Shown one piece after another: positions 49,342 through 61,200 of a stretch of 64,000 nt of DNA. The DNA is from Bimastos eiseni (taxonomy: Eukaryota > Annelida > Clitellata > Crassiclitellata > Lumbricidae): positions 43,465,108 to 43,529,107 of the forward strand of contig OY365811.1 of the NCBI GenBank assembly GCA_959347315.1. Reading direction: 5' to 3'. Position numbers and translations under genes: made by a program. Positions within the stretch are counted from its first letter, which is position 1. Each line of letters starts with the position of its first letter. Below the pieces are notes generated by a model. That model searched no databases, had not been told where the DNA came from, and saw nothing but the letters and a program-made list of their open reading frames with translations.

Positions 49342-50929
49342 CGCCGTTGATGGCAGAGCATGATGGTATCGACTGCGGAAAGGGACTGACCACCAATCGA
49401 CATACGGACGGACGGATGGATGGACGGACGGATGGACTTGTGTCTCTGGTCCAGAGGCAGAAGACCATCTTCCGAGCAACATCGTCGCCACCAACGATAT
49501 ATAGGACGGCGAGGAAGGAGGAACGCGCAAATTATGGAGATTTCCAGCAGCGACCGCCTTATGCTAGCAATTATATTGAGACGTAGAGAGCGTCCACTCT
49601 GTTTGCCTCTTCCTTCCTCCTCCCACCCACCTGCATTCCTCGCTCCCTCCCTCTCTTGCCCCATCGCTCACCCACCTTCTACCCCCCACATCTGCCCTGG
49701 TCAATCGGATCCTAGACAGAGCGAACAGTTACGATAGCTGAAGCGGGACCGCCGACAATCGAGAGGAAGGGAGGGACGGAGGGAGGGAGGGAGAAGGGGT
49801 GAGGTGGGTGAGGAGTGAAGAGTGAGATGGGTGGAGGAGTTAGGAGGGCGTAGAGTTGGGTGTAGGGGTTGTATGCGAGCAAAGACCGAACGACAACAGA
49901 ATCATTAGCAAGTCTAATCTGCCGCAGCAGCGTAGGAGGAGGAGGAGGAGCAGGAGGAGAAGGAGGAGGAGGAGGAGGAGGAGAAGGCGGGAAGGGGAAT
50001 CGAGATCAGAAGTAATAGAGAGGCATATGGACAGAGACAAAGGGAAGAACTGAGGGACATACAGACAGACGGACAGACAGACAGACAGAGAAAGAGACAG
50101 ACAGGCGGTGAGATATATGGCCGGGAGGATAGGTGAAGTGGAGGGGTAGTGTTGTGTGGGGTTGATAAGAATGATGGTGGATGATTTGAAGGAGGGAGAG
50201 GCAATCGTTGGAGTTGTCTGGCCAACCGAGTGACTGATGAACTGAAGCGATCATCGATCGATCGGTTGCGGTCAGTTTCAGCGATTCAAAACTTCCTTCT
50301 TTTCAGTCGATCAAAGTTCCTTCGCTTTCATTCTAAGGGAGGAGTTTTTATTATCCAATACTTACAATTCACTATCAAACTGACATTCTAATCAAATCTA
50401 ATTGAATCAATTCTAATCTAAGGATCTTATCTATTCTAAGTTAATTGAATCGATTATAGTTAAGTCTAACCTGTACTAATTACCTAATACAATGTTATCT
50501 ATAACTCATTCTAACCCAATCATATCTCACCTAATATAGTCTCTTCTAATCATTCGTTTCTATTCAATTCTATTCTCTTCTATGAATTTCCTTCTGCTCT
50601 CATAAGATTCCCAATGGAGAGGGATGTGATTCTCCATCTTACCTTAGATCCCTCTAAGACGCGAATATTCATATCGCAGGTTCCCCACATAAGCAGCACT
50701 AGGTCACTTGGTCATCCCTCTGCGGGTAGGAGGGGGCTAGGTCTTCCTCACTCACAACATAACCTTTATCCCTGTTGGTCCTCTAACTGCCTGGAACGAT
50801 AGGCTTTCCTTTAAAATAAGAAGTTCTTATTTATTGATTGCGGGACATTTCATGATCGAAGTGGAAACATTGTGTCTTTTTTAATTGCTTTTACAAAATA
50901 TGAAGCTATGTTTATGCACTCATCTATAA
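49342..50929. other. No gene; GGA and CAGA tracts
   Basis: Contains a GGAC-repeat patch (49405-49435), GGGAGGGAGG (49765-49800), (GGA)n (49937-49990) and CAGACAGA (50060-50105). From 50.4 to 50.6 kb degenerate TCTAATC/TCTATTC repeats. No supported coding region. Confidence 0.45.
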
Positions 50930-50995
50930 ATCCAAAACTATGCATATATACATATATATATATACATATATATATGTATATGCATAGTTTTGGAT
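50930..50995. repeat. 66-bp palindrome with AT-rich centre
   Basis: ATCCAAAACTATGCATATA at the left is mirrored as TATATGCATAGTTTTGGAT at the right, with an alternating CATATATATA centre. Near-perfect inverted repeat able to extrude as a cruciform. Confidence 0.9.
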
Positions 50996-51069
50996 ATATA
51001 TATATATGATGCACATACTATTATACTTACCAATCGCAGAGGGCATTTATCTCAGATCATCCTCTTATC

Positions 51070-51187
51070 GATCTGTCTCTCTGTCTGTCTGTTTGTCTGT
51101 CTCTGTCTCTGTCTCTCTGTCTCTCTGTCTCTCTGACTCTCTGTTTCTCTGTCTCTCTGTCTCTCTGTCTCTCTGTCTGTCTGTCTC

Positions 51188-51235
<48 letters not shown>
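51070..51235. repeat. (TCTG)/(TCTC) tract
   Basis: CTGTCTCTCTGTCTCTCTGT pattern followed by pure (CT)n. Confidence 0.9.
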
Positions 51236-51649
51236 ACTCTGTCTCGCTCTTCTTCGTTTCGTTGAGCGACTGGATCCTCTCGATCTTCATCCTCTGCAAC
51301 TAATGATATGAGGGTTTCTCAGACTTTGAAGGTTTCATCTGTTGAAGTTTTCAAGAAGAGTCGCTTGACTGCATCGTCAGATCAGTTTAATTAATTATGT
51401 GTCTGATAATTATCTATACCCAAAGCATCTGTCCATATCTTTGAACCATTCATAGATAGATATATACACGGATGAATATTTGGACAGACAAATATACGGA
51501 CAGACTTACTTACTTACTTAGATCTTCCCGCTGCTTTTGGATCATTTGTCAAAAAGAGCTTACCATCCCCTATCTACCGCAATGATCTCCTCTTTTGCTC
51601 TTTCTGTATACCGCTCGATTTTGTTTTCACGCGGATTTTGATTTTACGG

Positions 51650-51679
51650 ACAAACAGATATACAGAGAGAGGGAGAGCT

Positions 51680-51710
<31 letters not shown>

Positions 51711-51731
51711 TATACAGAGAGAGGGAGAGCT

Positions 51732-51764
<33 letters not shown>

Positions 51765-51831
51765 TATACAGAGAGAGGGAGAGCTAGAGAGAGAGAGACA
51801 GACAGACAGATATACAGAGAGAGGGAGAGCT

Positions 51832-51870
<39 letters not shown>

Positions 51871-51891
51871 TATACAGAGAGAGGGAGAGCT

Positions 51892-51922
<31 letters not shown>

Positions 51923-51943
51923 TATACAGAGAGAGGGAGAGCT

Positions 51944-51976
<33 letters not shown>

Positions 51977-52047
51977 TATACAGAGAGAGGGAGAGCTAGA
52001 AAGAGAGAGACAGACAGACAGACAGATATATAGAGAGAGGGAGAGCT

Positions 52048-52094
<47 letters not shown>

Positions 52095-52115
52095 TATACA
52101 GAGAGAGGGAGAGCT

Positions 52116-52146
<31 letters not shown>

Positions 52147-52167
52147 TATACAGAGAGAGGGAGAGCT

Positions 52168-52200
<33 letters not shown>

Positions 52201-52267
52201 TATACAGAGAGAGGGAGAGCTAGAGAGAGAGAGACAGACAGACAGATATACAGAGAGAGGGAGAGCT

Positions 52268-52306
<39 letters not shown>

Positions 52307-52327
52307 TATACAGAGAGAGGGAGAGCT

Positions 52328-52358
<31 letters not shown>

Positions 52359-52379
52359 TATACAGAGAGAGGGAGAGCT

Positions 52380-52412
<33 letters not shown>

Positions 52413-52483
52413 TATACAGAGAGAGGGAGAGCTAGAAAGAGAGAGACAGACAGACAGACAGATATATAGAGAGAGGGAGAGCT

Positions 52484-52530
<47 letters not shown>

Positions 52531-52551
52531 TATACAGAGAGAGGGAGAGCT

Positions 52552-52584
<33 letters not shown>

Positions 52585-52651
52585 TATACAGAGAGAGGGA
52601 GAGCTAGAGAGAGAGAGACAGACAGACAGATATACAGAGAGAGGGAGAGCT

Positions 52652-52690
<39 letters not shown>

Positions 52691-52711
52691 TATACAGAGA
52701 GAGGGAGAGCT

Positions 52712-52742
<31 letters not shown>

Positions 52743-52763
52743 TATACAGAGAGAGGGAGAGCT

Positions 52764-52796
<33 letters not shown>

Positions 52797-52867
52797 TATA
52801 CAGAGAGAGGGAGAGCTAGAAAGAGAGAGACAGACAGACAGACAGATATATAGAGAGAGGGAGAGCT

Positions 52868-52914
<47 letters not shown>

Positions 52915-52935
52915 TATACAGAGAGAGGGAGAGCT

Positions 52936-52966
<31 letters not shown>

Positions 52967-52987
52967 TATACAGAGAGAGGGAGAGCT

Positions 52988-53020
<33 letters not shown>

Positions 53021-53087
53021 TATACAGAGAGAGGGAGAGCTAGAGAGAGAGAGACAGACAGACAGATATACAGAGAGAGGGAGAGCT

Positions 53088-53126
<39 letters not shown>

Positions 53127-53147
53127 TATACAGAGAGAGGGAGAGCT

Positions 53148-53178
<31 letters not shown>

Positions 53179-53199
53179 TATACAGAGAGAGGGAGAGCT

Positions 53200-53232
<33 letters not shown>

Positions 53233-53303
53233 TATACAGAGAGAGGGAGAGCTAGAAAGAGAGAGACAGACAGACAGACAGATATATAGAGAGAGGGAGA
53301 GCT

Positions 53304-53350
<47 letters not shown>

Positions 53351-53371
53351 TATACAGAGAGAGGGAGAGCT

Positions 53372-53414
<43 letters not shown>

Positions 53415-53506
53415 TATATAGAGAGAGGGAGAGCTAGAGAGAGAGAGAAAGAGAGAGACAGACAGATATACAGAGAGAGGGAGAGCTAGAGAGAGAGACT
53501 AGAGCT

Positions 53507-53537
<31 letters not shown>

Positions 53538-53558
53538 TATACAGAGAGAGGGAGAGCT

Positions 53559-53591
<33 letters not shown>

Positions 53592-53662
53592 TATACAGAG
53601 AGAGGGAGAGCTAGAAAGAGAGAGACAGACAGACAGACAGATATATAGAGAGAGGGAGAGCT

Positions 53663-53693
<31 letters not shown>

Positions 53694-53714
53694 TATACAG
53701 AGAGAGGGAGAGCT

Positions 53715-53757
<43 letters not shown>

Positions 53758-53918
53758 TATATAGAGAGAGGGAGAGCTAGAGAGAGAGAGAAAGAGAGAG
53801 ACAGACAGATATACAGAGAGAGGGAGAGCTAGAGAGAGAGACAGACAGATATACAGAGAGAGGGAGAGCTAGAGAGAGAGACAGACAGACAGACAGATAT
53901 ATAGAGAGAGGGAGAGCT

Positions 53919-53951
<33 letters not shown>

Positions 53952-54022
53952 TATACAGAGAGAGGGAGAGCTAGAGAGAGACAGACAGACAGACAGACAG
54001 ATATATAGACAGAGGGAGAGCT

Positions 54023-54057
<35 letters not shown>

Positions 54058-54075
54058 TATACAGAGAGAGCGAGA
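51650..54075. repeat. 2.4-kb GA/CAGA satellite with 820-bp higher-order period
   Basis: Some 40 or more units of the form GATATACAGAGAGAGGGAGA + GCTAGAGAGAGA(GA)n + (CAGA)n, with variable GA and CAGA run lengths. The rare variant GCTAGAAAGAGAG occurs at 51995, 52431, 52815, 53251 and 53610; the first to third and second to fourth are both 820 bp apart. The block at 51721 likewise recurs at 52541. No coding potential. Confidence 0.97.
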
Positions 54076-54600
54076 GAGTGAAATTAGATATATGGTCTGC
54101 TTATGATCTTCTGGATAAGAGTGAAGGCGCGAAAGATGAAGATGCGACAAATGGTCCGCATCTGCAGCAGCAGCATAAGCAGCAGAAAGCGATGGCGGCG
54201 TATAATTGGCCGACAGAGAACGGATACGAGATAGAGAGACAGACACAGACAGACACAGACAGAGAAAAACGAGACAGAGAAACAGAGACAGAGACTGAAA
54301 CAGAGACACAGACACAGACAGGTATACCGAGGGATACATGGAGAGACAGAGAGAGAGAGAGAGAGAGAGCAGAGGAGAAGAGAGAGCGAGAGTATAGGAT
54401 GGCGTGGGATCGCTTGCCTGTCTGCCTGACTGACTGCTGCAGCAGGGAACAAGCGATGTAGGGTATAAAGCAGCCGCTGCAGCCGCTGCAGCATCGTCTG
54501 TCTCTAATTGGCCAATCTGGTCTGAGCGTCGTTTCAGACCTAATCAAGACCTATGTGTCCCAATCGAACGCTTAGCAACGCCTTCGAAACGACCTAAGAG
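54076..54600. other. CpG-richer segment with CAG and CAGA patches; no gene called
   Basis: Includes CTGCAGCAGCAGCATAAGCA (54160), CAGACACAGACA-type sequence (54238-54360) and CAGCCGCTGCAGCCGCTGCA (54470). A plus-strand frame of 127 codons begins at GTG 54078, directly from the satellite, and crosses the CAGA tract; its first 50 residues have normal composition but nothing supports translation. ATTGGCCAAT at 54508 is a CCAAT-box palindrome. Confidence 0.4.
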
Positions 54601-54935
54601 ACCATCACTCTCCATTCATCCATTCCATCCATCCCATCCCTTCCACCGCTTCCATGTCCTTCCATCCATCTATCCCTCCATCCCTCCCTCCCTCCCTTCT
54701 TCCCTCTCTATATCGACTGAGCTATTACCTCCCTATGGCCAAAGAGGGGTAGATCCTTTCTAAGACGTTCGTTCGTCTTACCAACCAGTCGCATCCAAGT
54801 CATAGAAAATATACTGCGAGTGTTTTTGAAAACTTCTTCTGAACAGACGAAGAAGACATGGAGAGGGTTAACGAGAGAAGGCAAATGCCTTTTTTGGTGA
54901 TGATCCGGACATTTGGGGAGATTTTTGGGGAGGTT

Positions 54936-55116
54936 ATCGATTGGGTGGTGAGTGGGAAATTCACTGATTGGGTGGTGATTGGGTAGTATATTGTCTCGGT
55001 GGTGATTGGGGAGTTGACTGATTGGGTAATCATTGGGAGTTAGCTGATTGGGTGGTGATTGGGTATGTGACTAATTGGGTGGTAATTGGGAAGGTAACTA
55101 ATTGGTTAATTATTGG
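54936..55116. repeat. TGATTGGGTGGTGATTGGG minisatellite, left part
   Basis: Degenerate repeats of GATTGGGTGGTGATTGGGTA with changing phase. The same kind of repeat resumes at 55768, so the array is interrupted by an insertion. Confidence 0.9.
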
Positions 55117-55124
55117 GTTTTGAC

Positions 55125-55247
55125 TAGTGACCGATCGAAACCATTTTTGTAAACGCCACCAAAATTGCCGGTTTGGTTTTGGCCGAAAACGAAACGAAGA
55201 CGAAATATATAAATGCCTGGACAACAAATTTATATCGTCACCACTGA

Positions 55248-55289
<42 letters not shown>

Positions 55290-55759
55290 GCGTATGTATG
55301 GCCTATATATACTATATACAATGCTAACCGGCCCGAGCTATAATCTATAGGAGCATTCGGCTAAGCACAACAGATGTGGGAATATGATTCCAATTAGCCA
55401 GGTCGGCCGATGCGACTGGAAGCATTTCGTTATTACTGGATGCATTTCGCCCTCTCCGGGCTGACAGTATTAATTTCCATATTAACAATAAATAATTCTA
55501 TGCGTTAAACTCAAAGATGTCATACTAATTATGCCGTACAGGGCGCACCTCTACTTGCGAGGCCATAGGAAGACATCGGATGACACTAATTTTACAGTTT
55601 CAGATTGTGCCGAAAACGAACTTTGGTTTCGACCGAAAACGAAACTGGAGCGAAACTGTCAATACCAGTTTCGGCCAAAAACAAAAATGAGCCGAAACTG
55701 AAAAATGTGCAGCTTCGGTGCCGAAAACGAAAAAGAAACCGAAATTCGGTCGCTCTCTA
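55125..55759. mobile_element. hAT-like non-autonomous element inserted in a minisatellite
   Basis: Left end TAGTGACCGATCGAAACC; right end (inverted) TAGAGAGCGACCGAATTTCG. Flanks GTTTTGAC (55117-55124) and GTTTCCGA (55760-55767) are similar. The interior is full of CCGAAAACGAAAC/TTTCGG strings in both orientations. No coding capacity. The (TA)n at 55250-55290 lies inside. Its position between two halves of one minisatellite is strong evidence of insertion. Confidence 0.75.
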
Positions 55760-55767
55760 GTTTCCGA

Positions 55768-56045
55768 CTGATTGGGTGGTTGCTGGGTAGGTGAAGAATT
55801 GAATGGTGATTGGGTATACGTGCTGATTGGGTATGGATGGGGAGGTGACTGATTGGGTAATAATTGGGTGACTAATTGGGTGATGATTGTGTGGGTGACT
55901 AATTGGGTGGTGATTGTGCAGGTGACTCATTGGGCGGTGATTGTGTGGGTGACTAATTGGGTGGTGATTGTGTAGGTGACACATTGGGTGGTGATTGTAT
56001 AGGTGACTCATTGGGTGGTGATGGGAAAGTGACTGATTGTGGGTA
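55768..56045. repeat. 27-bp minisatellite, right part of interrupted array
   Basis: Units of GTGACTAATTGGGTGGTGAT + TGTGTAG, about ten copies, variable. On the minus strand this reads as S-H-x-H-N-H-H-P-I repeats, which is not a supported gene. Confidence 0.92.
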
Positions 56046-56765
56046 GGGAGAAGACGATCATACGCTAACTATATAGTGCGCATATAATTATAATGATAAT
56101 GTATATGTAGTGACTGTATAGCCATTCATTATAAACGACGATCTCTTTTGCGTTGGTACAAAGCAGACTTCTTCTTAAACAGAGTGCATAACAGAATGAT
56201 TATATCCCATTTTTGTATATTTATCGATTAAATTCTTCATTTATTTATTTATTTTGCCAAGAATTCTGCACTAATTCTCTGTTGCAAATAAGTGATTAAG
56301 TAAGTAAGCATTTTGAAAGCCATTCCTCACGTGTTACATGTAACTCATGACCAACGGAAACGCGTTGCAATGCTTTCAATCAACGATGTTCACGCGCTTG
56401 TTTGTCAGTGTCTTTTGGAAAGCATTTCTTTCCAGTCTGGATGTACATAATACGTCGGTTGAATAAGAAGATACCTCTCTTAGATGTCAACAGGGGCATC
56501 TGTCCCCCCTCAATCACTGGAACAATTTAATCCCCCTTATCACTCATTGGACCAACTTACCCCAAATTTTGACTGACAGATGGACAAATATTAGTAAAGG
56601 ATGAACAATTGATTGAACTAAATTATTGTTACACATTGCCATTGACACTGTAGAATAAAAAACTCAACTGCAAGTAGTAATGAAATAAACTCAACTGCAA
56701 ATAGTAATAGTAATGATTAGTAAGAAACAGTATTAATTGTTTAAAAAATTTGATTAACTTCCTCC
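56046..56765. other. No gene seen
   Basis: AT-rich intergenic DNA; two direct copies of AACTCAACTGCAA(A/G)TAGTAAT near 56660-56710. Confidence 0.4.
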
Positions 56766-57071
56766 ATGATTTCTGAAATAGATCTGCCTCCTATTTCTTG
56801 CTCCAATGATTCTATGGTGTATATAGAGATTATAGACGTCCCTAGATGTCAGCATTTTACCTCGGAGTGTATTATAGATGAGAAGTCAACATTTCTGGGG
56901 CCTATGAAAACTTCCGTCGACGCAACACCCAAACGCAAACAAAATAAAGAAAATTTTAAGCGAAAGGAAACATCTATAGTATATGATAATGAAATTTGCA
57001 TCAAAGTTTATTTAATTCATAAAATAACGACACAAGAACTTAACAAGAAATCTCTCAAATCTCGCGAATAA
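56766..57071 (+). CDS. Hypothetical ORF, 101 aa
   Basis: ATG at 56766 with stop at 57069. The composition is ordinary: an acidic N-terminal half with three Cys, then a basic segment (A-T-P-K-R-K-Q-N-K-E-N-F-K-R-K). No signal peptide, membrane segment or recognised domain. AT-rich surroundings and no splice cues. It could be a fragment of a transposon or a single exon; uncertain. Confidence 0.25.
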   Translation: MISEIDLPPISCSNDSMVYIEIIDVPRCQHFTSECIIDEKSTFLGPMKTSVDATPKRKQNKENFKRKETSIVYDNEICIKVYLIHKITTQELNKKSLKSRE

Positions 57072-58690
57072 AACGAATTAATCGTCAGAGAAATTAACTG
57101 AAATGCAGATATAAAATATTCATTCAATATTCTGTACAAATCACAAATAAATAGAATCGATGAAATAAGATTAAATACAATCGAAGAACATATATCATTT
57201 CGAAACGCTGCACCAGACCTGAAATCATTTAAGTAAGTAAGTAGGCAAGAACACGTGGCGTCACAAAAAGGCATAAACCGTTCTAAGACATACGAGATGA
57301 AACTTAACGAGTTAGTAAGTACGTGACAGATTTAGTCAACTTTCTTCAAGTCTTGGAAATTTCTATGGACAGGATTTTGCATACGAGGAACAAAACAATG
57401 AAAACCTGTTTTGCCCTTTGAAAGAACCTTCTCCGCTCTTCGCTAACGTGAAAAACGTAAATAAATCGGTATCTGTGCAAAGTAACAAGAACGTTGTGAA
57501 TGACGTCATCTCGAGATTTGATTTATATGAAAAAAAATCACAAAATCTCGACAAAAACGTATTTGCGGCCATAAACTAAAGTGTAACATGCATCCACAGA
57601 TTCGCATATGCATGGAGTCATAAACAGAAAGCCTTCGTGAATAAAGGAGCACGATACTACTGTATCTGATAATTCTGAGTTGTCTACCTTTCAAAGTGCT
57701 TGCTTGTGTATAATTAAATACAAACAACCACACGACACATTACATTGACGTCGCTGAGCAATTGTAGATAAAGGACTTCTTACTCAAGGTCCATGCATTA
57801 TAACTGTCTCATGCATGTTGACTCGCAGGCAGCAGCCTATACACTTTCTTTTACATATCTACACCGAATGTTCAAACCACGTTCCGACCGTTAGTAAGTA
57901 TGAAAGCAAACATTAGTTTTGCGGAAGTCACAAGTGTCTTTCGAAAGTCTCAAATCAAAACACCAAAAACTCTGCTATTTGTCGATTGAGTAAACAAAAG
58001 ACCGACAAACGCCTCATTGAGACTTAGGACACGTAAGAAAAATAATATAGGAGGTGAAATTATACGGGTAAAAAACTCAGCAAACGGTGAGTCTTATGTC
58101 ACCAGGATTACAGTAACAGTATATATACTGTTGCTTCTCTACTTTGACGCTACATGGACCAGGAACTTTAAACTTCGAATAACATTCCAGATATCAGTTC
58201 TAGATGAGAATCTGTTGACTGGGTTTTTCGTGTTTGTGGGACCTTCCCAACAGTGGATCTTCTTGTCATCCATTATTCGAGTGTATTCGTGTTCGTCTGA
58301 CTATTTGACCAAAATAGACTTTAACATCATGTTTGTCAACGCAGGAGGCGCCTCTGAGTAGGAATCTTGAAGGGGCAACTTAAAAAAGTTTGTGAAAAGT
58401 AAAATAAATAAATATATAATATAAAATATATATATAATATATATATATGATCCTTTGTTCTATCACAAGACGCAAGAACAAGATAGATATATATCTTATA
58501 TATACGTAGGCATCCAGAATCGAGCTTTTTATGCATCTGCGCATATATATATATAAATTATATGCACACATAATGTATATATATATATGCAAATATATTA
58601 CATCATATATATATAGGCGTCTTTTTATCAATGCATTATGGCGTTATATACAAGATTTGTCTGAGTATCCTTATCTCTCTTACAAGACTG
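57072..58690. other. No supported gene
   Basis: AT-rich DNA with several (TA)n patches (58410-58450, 58545-58610). The frame at 58017-58361 (plus) opens only with TTG and has no early ATG, so I do not call it. TGACGTCA occurs at 57503. Confidence 0.4.
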
Positions 58691-58699
58691 CATAAGCGT

Positions 58700-58764
58700 T
58701 TATCTCTCTTTCTCTCTCTCACTCTCTTTCTGTCTCTCTGTCTCTCTGTCTATGTCTCTCTCTT

Positions 58765-58795
<31 letters not shown>

Positions 58796-59098
58796 CTCTC
58801 TCTGTCTCTCTCTGTTTCTCTCTCTCTGTCTCTCAGTCTATCTCTGTCTGTCTCTGTCTCTCTTTCTGTTTGTCTGTCTGTCTGTCTCTCTCTCTGTCTC
58901 TCTCTGTTTCTCTCTCTCTGTCTCTCAGTCTATCTCTGTCTGTCTCTGTCTCTCTTTCTGTCTGTCTGTCTCTGTCTCTCTTTCTGTCTGTATGTTTGTC
59001 TGTCTGTCTTTTGTCTGTCTGTCTCTCTTTGTCACTCTCTGTCTATCTGTCTATGTCTCTCTCGCACTTTGTCTGTGTCTGTGTCTCTGTCTTATTTG
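58700..59098. repeat. (TCTC)/(TCTG)n tract with internal duplication
   Basis: CT-rich repeat of about 400 bp. A block of about 110 bp starting TCTTTCTGTCTGTCTGTTTG (58761) recurs from about 58862, indicating duplication inside the tract. The Cys/Leu/Ser readings are shadows. Confidence 0.92.
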
Positions 59099-59462
59099 TG
59101 TGACTGCATATATATATATATATGTTTTTATGTTTGCAACCTAATAATCGATTCATTATAATTATTCTTAAGATTTGTTGATTTCGACCGAAAAACCCCC
59201 GAATGACTCATAAGACTAGGGTGACGAATCATTTGATGACTCATCGAAGACTTTGAAACCAATTTCTCTAATTTGCTCTTCAACTCAAAGCATCAGCAAC
59301 GAACGAAAAATGCGCTCTGTAAATCAACGCTTATGTATAGCGATTTATGTAGCGCCGAGTTATAATCAAAAGAAAAGATCTATAGTTATAAATGGGTTAC
59401 AAAGTCTTAAACTAATCACTGAAGAGGAATTACGCACGAGGCGCTTCAAAGCATAGGAATCA
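59099..59462. other. No gene seen; possible retroelement tail
   Basis: ATTTATGTAGCGCC near 59344-59357 resembles, on the minus strand, the GGCGCTAYATAAAT ends seen elsewhere. Otherwise unremarkable. Confidence 0.35.
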
Positions 59463-59990
59463 TTTTGAGTCAAGTAAGACGTCATTTTGGAGTCAGAGAA
59501 GACGTCGACTTGAGGTCAAAGAAGAAGTTAGCTTTAAATCAAAACTTCACTCGAAGTCAAGGAGGACGTCAGATTAAAGCGACAGAAACAGAAGTCAACC
59601 TCAAGTCAAGACTTCACATGGAGACAAGGAAGACGTCGCTTTCGATTCAAGGAAGACGTCGTTTTGAAGTCAAGGAAGACGTCGTATTGGAGTCAAGGAA
59701 GAAATCAAATTGGAGTCAAAAGAAGTCAGGCGTAAGTCAAGATTTCATTTGGAGTAAAGGAAGACGTAAAATTGGAGTCAAAAAGAAGTGGGCCTTAAGT
59801 CAATATTTCATCTGGAGTAATTGAATACATCAAATTGGTGTTCAAAATCACAGGGGTGTTATAACAAAGAAAAAGTCAACATCGAGTAACAGTGGTGTCA
59901 GTTTTATGTCAAAAAAGACACCATTCTCATTCTGAAGTCAAAGTAGACGTCATGCTGAAATCAGTGAAGACGTCATTTTAGAGTTTTAAC
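59463..59990. repeat. Degenerate ~24-bp repeat with GACGTC cores
   Basis: Loose tandem repeats of GGAGTCAAGGAAGACGTCGT with unit lengths of 20-30 bp. GACGT(C/A) appears about ten times. Divergence between units is far higher than in the other minisatellites here, so this is an old array. The 119-codon frame inside it begins at TTG and is not supported. Confidence 0.75.
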
Positions 59991-60339
59991 CACCGGAATG
60001 ATGCCATCAAGCAGTAAATATACACGGAAGAACAAAAAATATTAAATCTAGTCTTTTTGAGGAACAATTATTTTTTGATAATTTGTATACAGGCCCATAC
60101 ACTTTCATCGATATATATATATATACGATGGACTGAAACGATCCAACAGACCATACTTGGGTCTATATCCTGAATCTATAGAGCGATGAATATATATATA
60201 TATATATATGTACATATTGATAATTATATAAGCAAAGGGTGGCAATGGGTTTGTACTTGTTGTAGGTTTACGATTGATAAACTATTCCAGCGTATAGGTC
60301 TATATATAGACGCATGCGTCTGGACATCCGAATTGACTG

Positions 60340-60415
60340 CTGCAGGTATATAGATACAAACGCCATACAGTCCTTATAATATAAGGACTATATATAGCCT
60401 ACCTGCAGTCTGTGG
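60340..60415. repeat. Imperfect hairpin around AGTCCTTATAATATAAGGAC
   Basis: An inner palindrome AGTCCTTATAATATAAGGAC and an outer pair GACTGCTGCAGGTATATAG / CTATATATAGCCTACCTGCAG. Stem length is unusual for chance. Confidence 0.6.
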
Positions 60416-60756
60416 ACACCTTGCGAATTTGCATCTGTTTATTAATTTGTATATATATATATAGACAACAATATATATAGCCCATATATAATATGTAGCA
60501 GCATCATTATCAAAGATATTCATGAGTATATTGAGGTACATAGAATGTCTTCGTATATATTTAATTAGATAGATTGGCGGATACAAAAGTTGTGTATACA
60601 AGACGAAAGTTAAGAGCTTCGATGTCTGCGAAGAATTATTTCATCAGTTTCTTAATCACGTGACCACGAGAATCGTTTTAAACCATTGCAACATTTCTTA
60701 CGGACTATAATCATATAATCGCAAAAATCATTGTAAAAGGTGCACAAATTGACTCC

Positions 60757-60966
60757 TCATACACTGAAATGGGGCAAGGGTGGGCCTCCGCTTTCTGTCT
60801 CCCCACCAATACCGAAACCGCAAATAAGTCCATTAGATCTGTTCTTTGGTTGATATTCACAAATTACACAGATGGTCAACAAGGATCCAGCGGATGAACC
60901 TCTATAACACTTTGCACACCCAGCGATATATTCATCTATATACCATGCAATGATAACATGCCTAAA
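60757..60966 (-). pseudogene. Possible CAP-domain (SCP/TAPS) C-terminal exon or relic
   Basis: The minus-strand frame ending at TGA 60757 reads A-W-Y-I-D-E-Y-I-A-G-C-A-K-C-Y-R-G and, about 20 residues later, C-V-I-C-E-Y-Q-P-K-N. CAP proteins have Q-x-V-W-x-x-S-x-x-I-G-C-G-x-x-x-C ... V-C-x-Y-x-P-x-G-N at the matching positions. Here the GxN signature is changed (K-N-R-S-N) and no catalytic-type His is in view because upstream exons are not found. ATTTAG at about 60965 could be a splice acceptor. It could be a diverged exon of a secreted Cys-rich protein or a pseudogene; family assignment is tentative. Confidence 0.3.
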
Positions 60967-61200
60967 TATATCATACACATGTATATATATATACATATTA
61001 TATATATACATATATTATATATATATACATATATTATATATATATACATATATTATATATATACATATATATTTATATACGTATATTATATATATACATA
61101 TTACATATACCTATATTATATATATACATATCATATATATATATTATATATACATATTATATATACCTATATTATATATATACATATATACCTATATATA
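60967..61200. repeat. (TA)n / ATATACATATAT microsatellite
   Basis: About 230 bp of TATATACATAT variants. Tyr/Ile readings are shadows. Confidence 0.95.

Noticed and set aside
51650..54075. CRISPR-like array of regular repeats
   Set aside because: The spacers are themselves GA/CAGA repeats of varying length and the genome is eukaryotic; this is a satellite.
58017..58361. 114-codon frame with hydrophobic segments
   Set aside because: Starts at TTG, no early ATG, no splice sites in phase and no recognised family.
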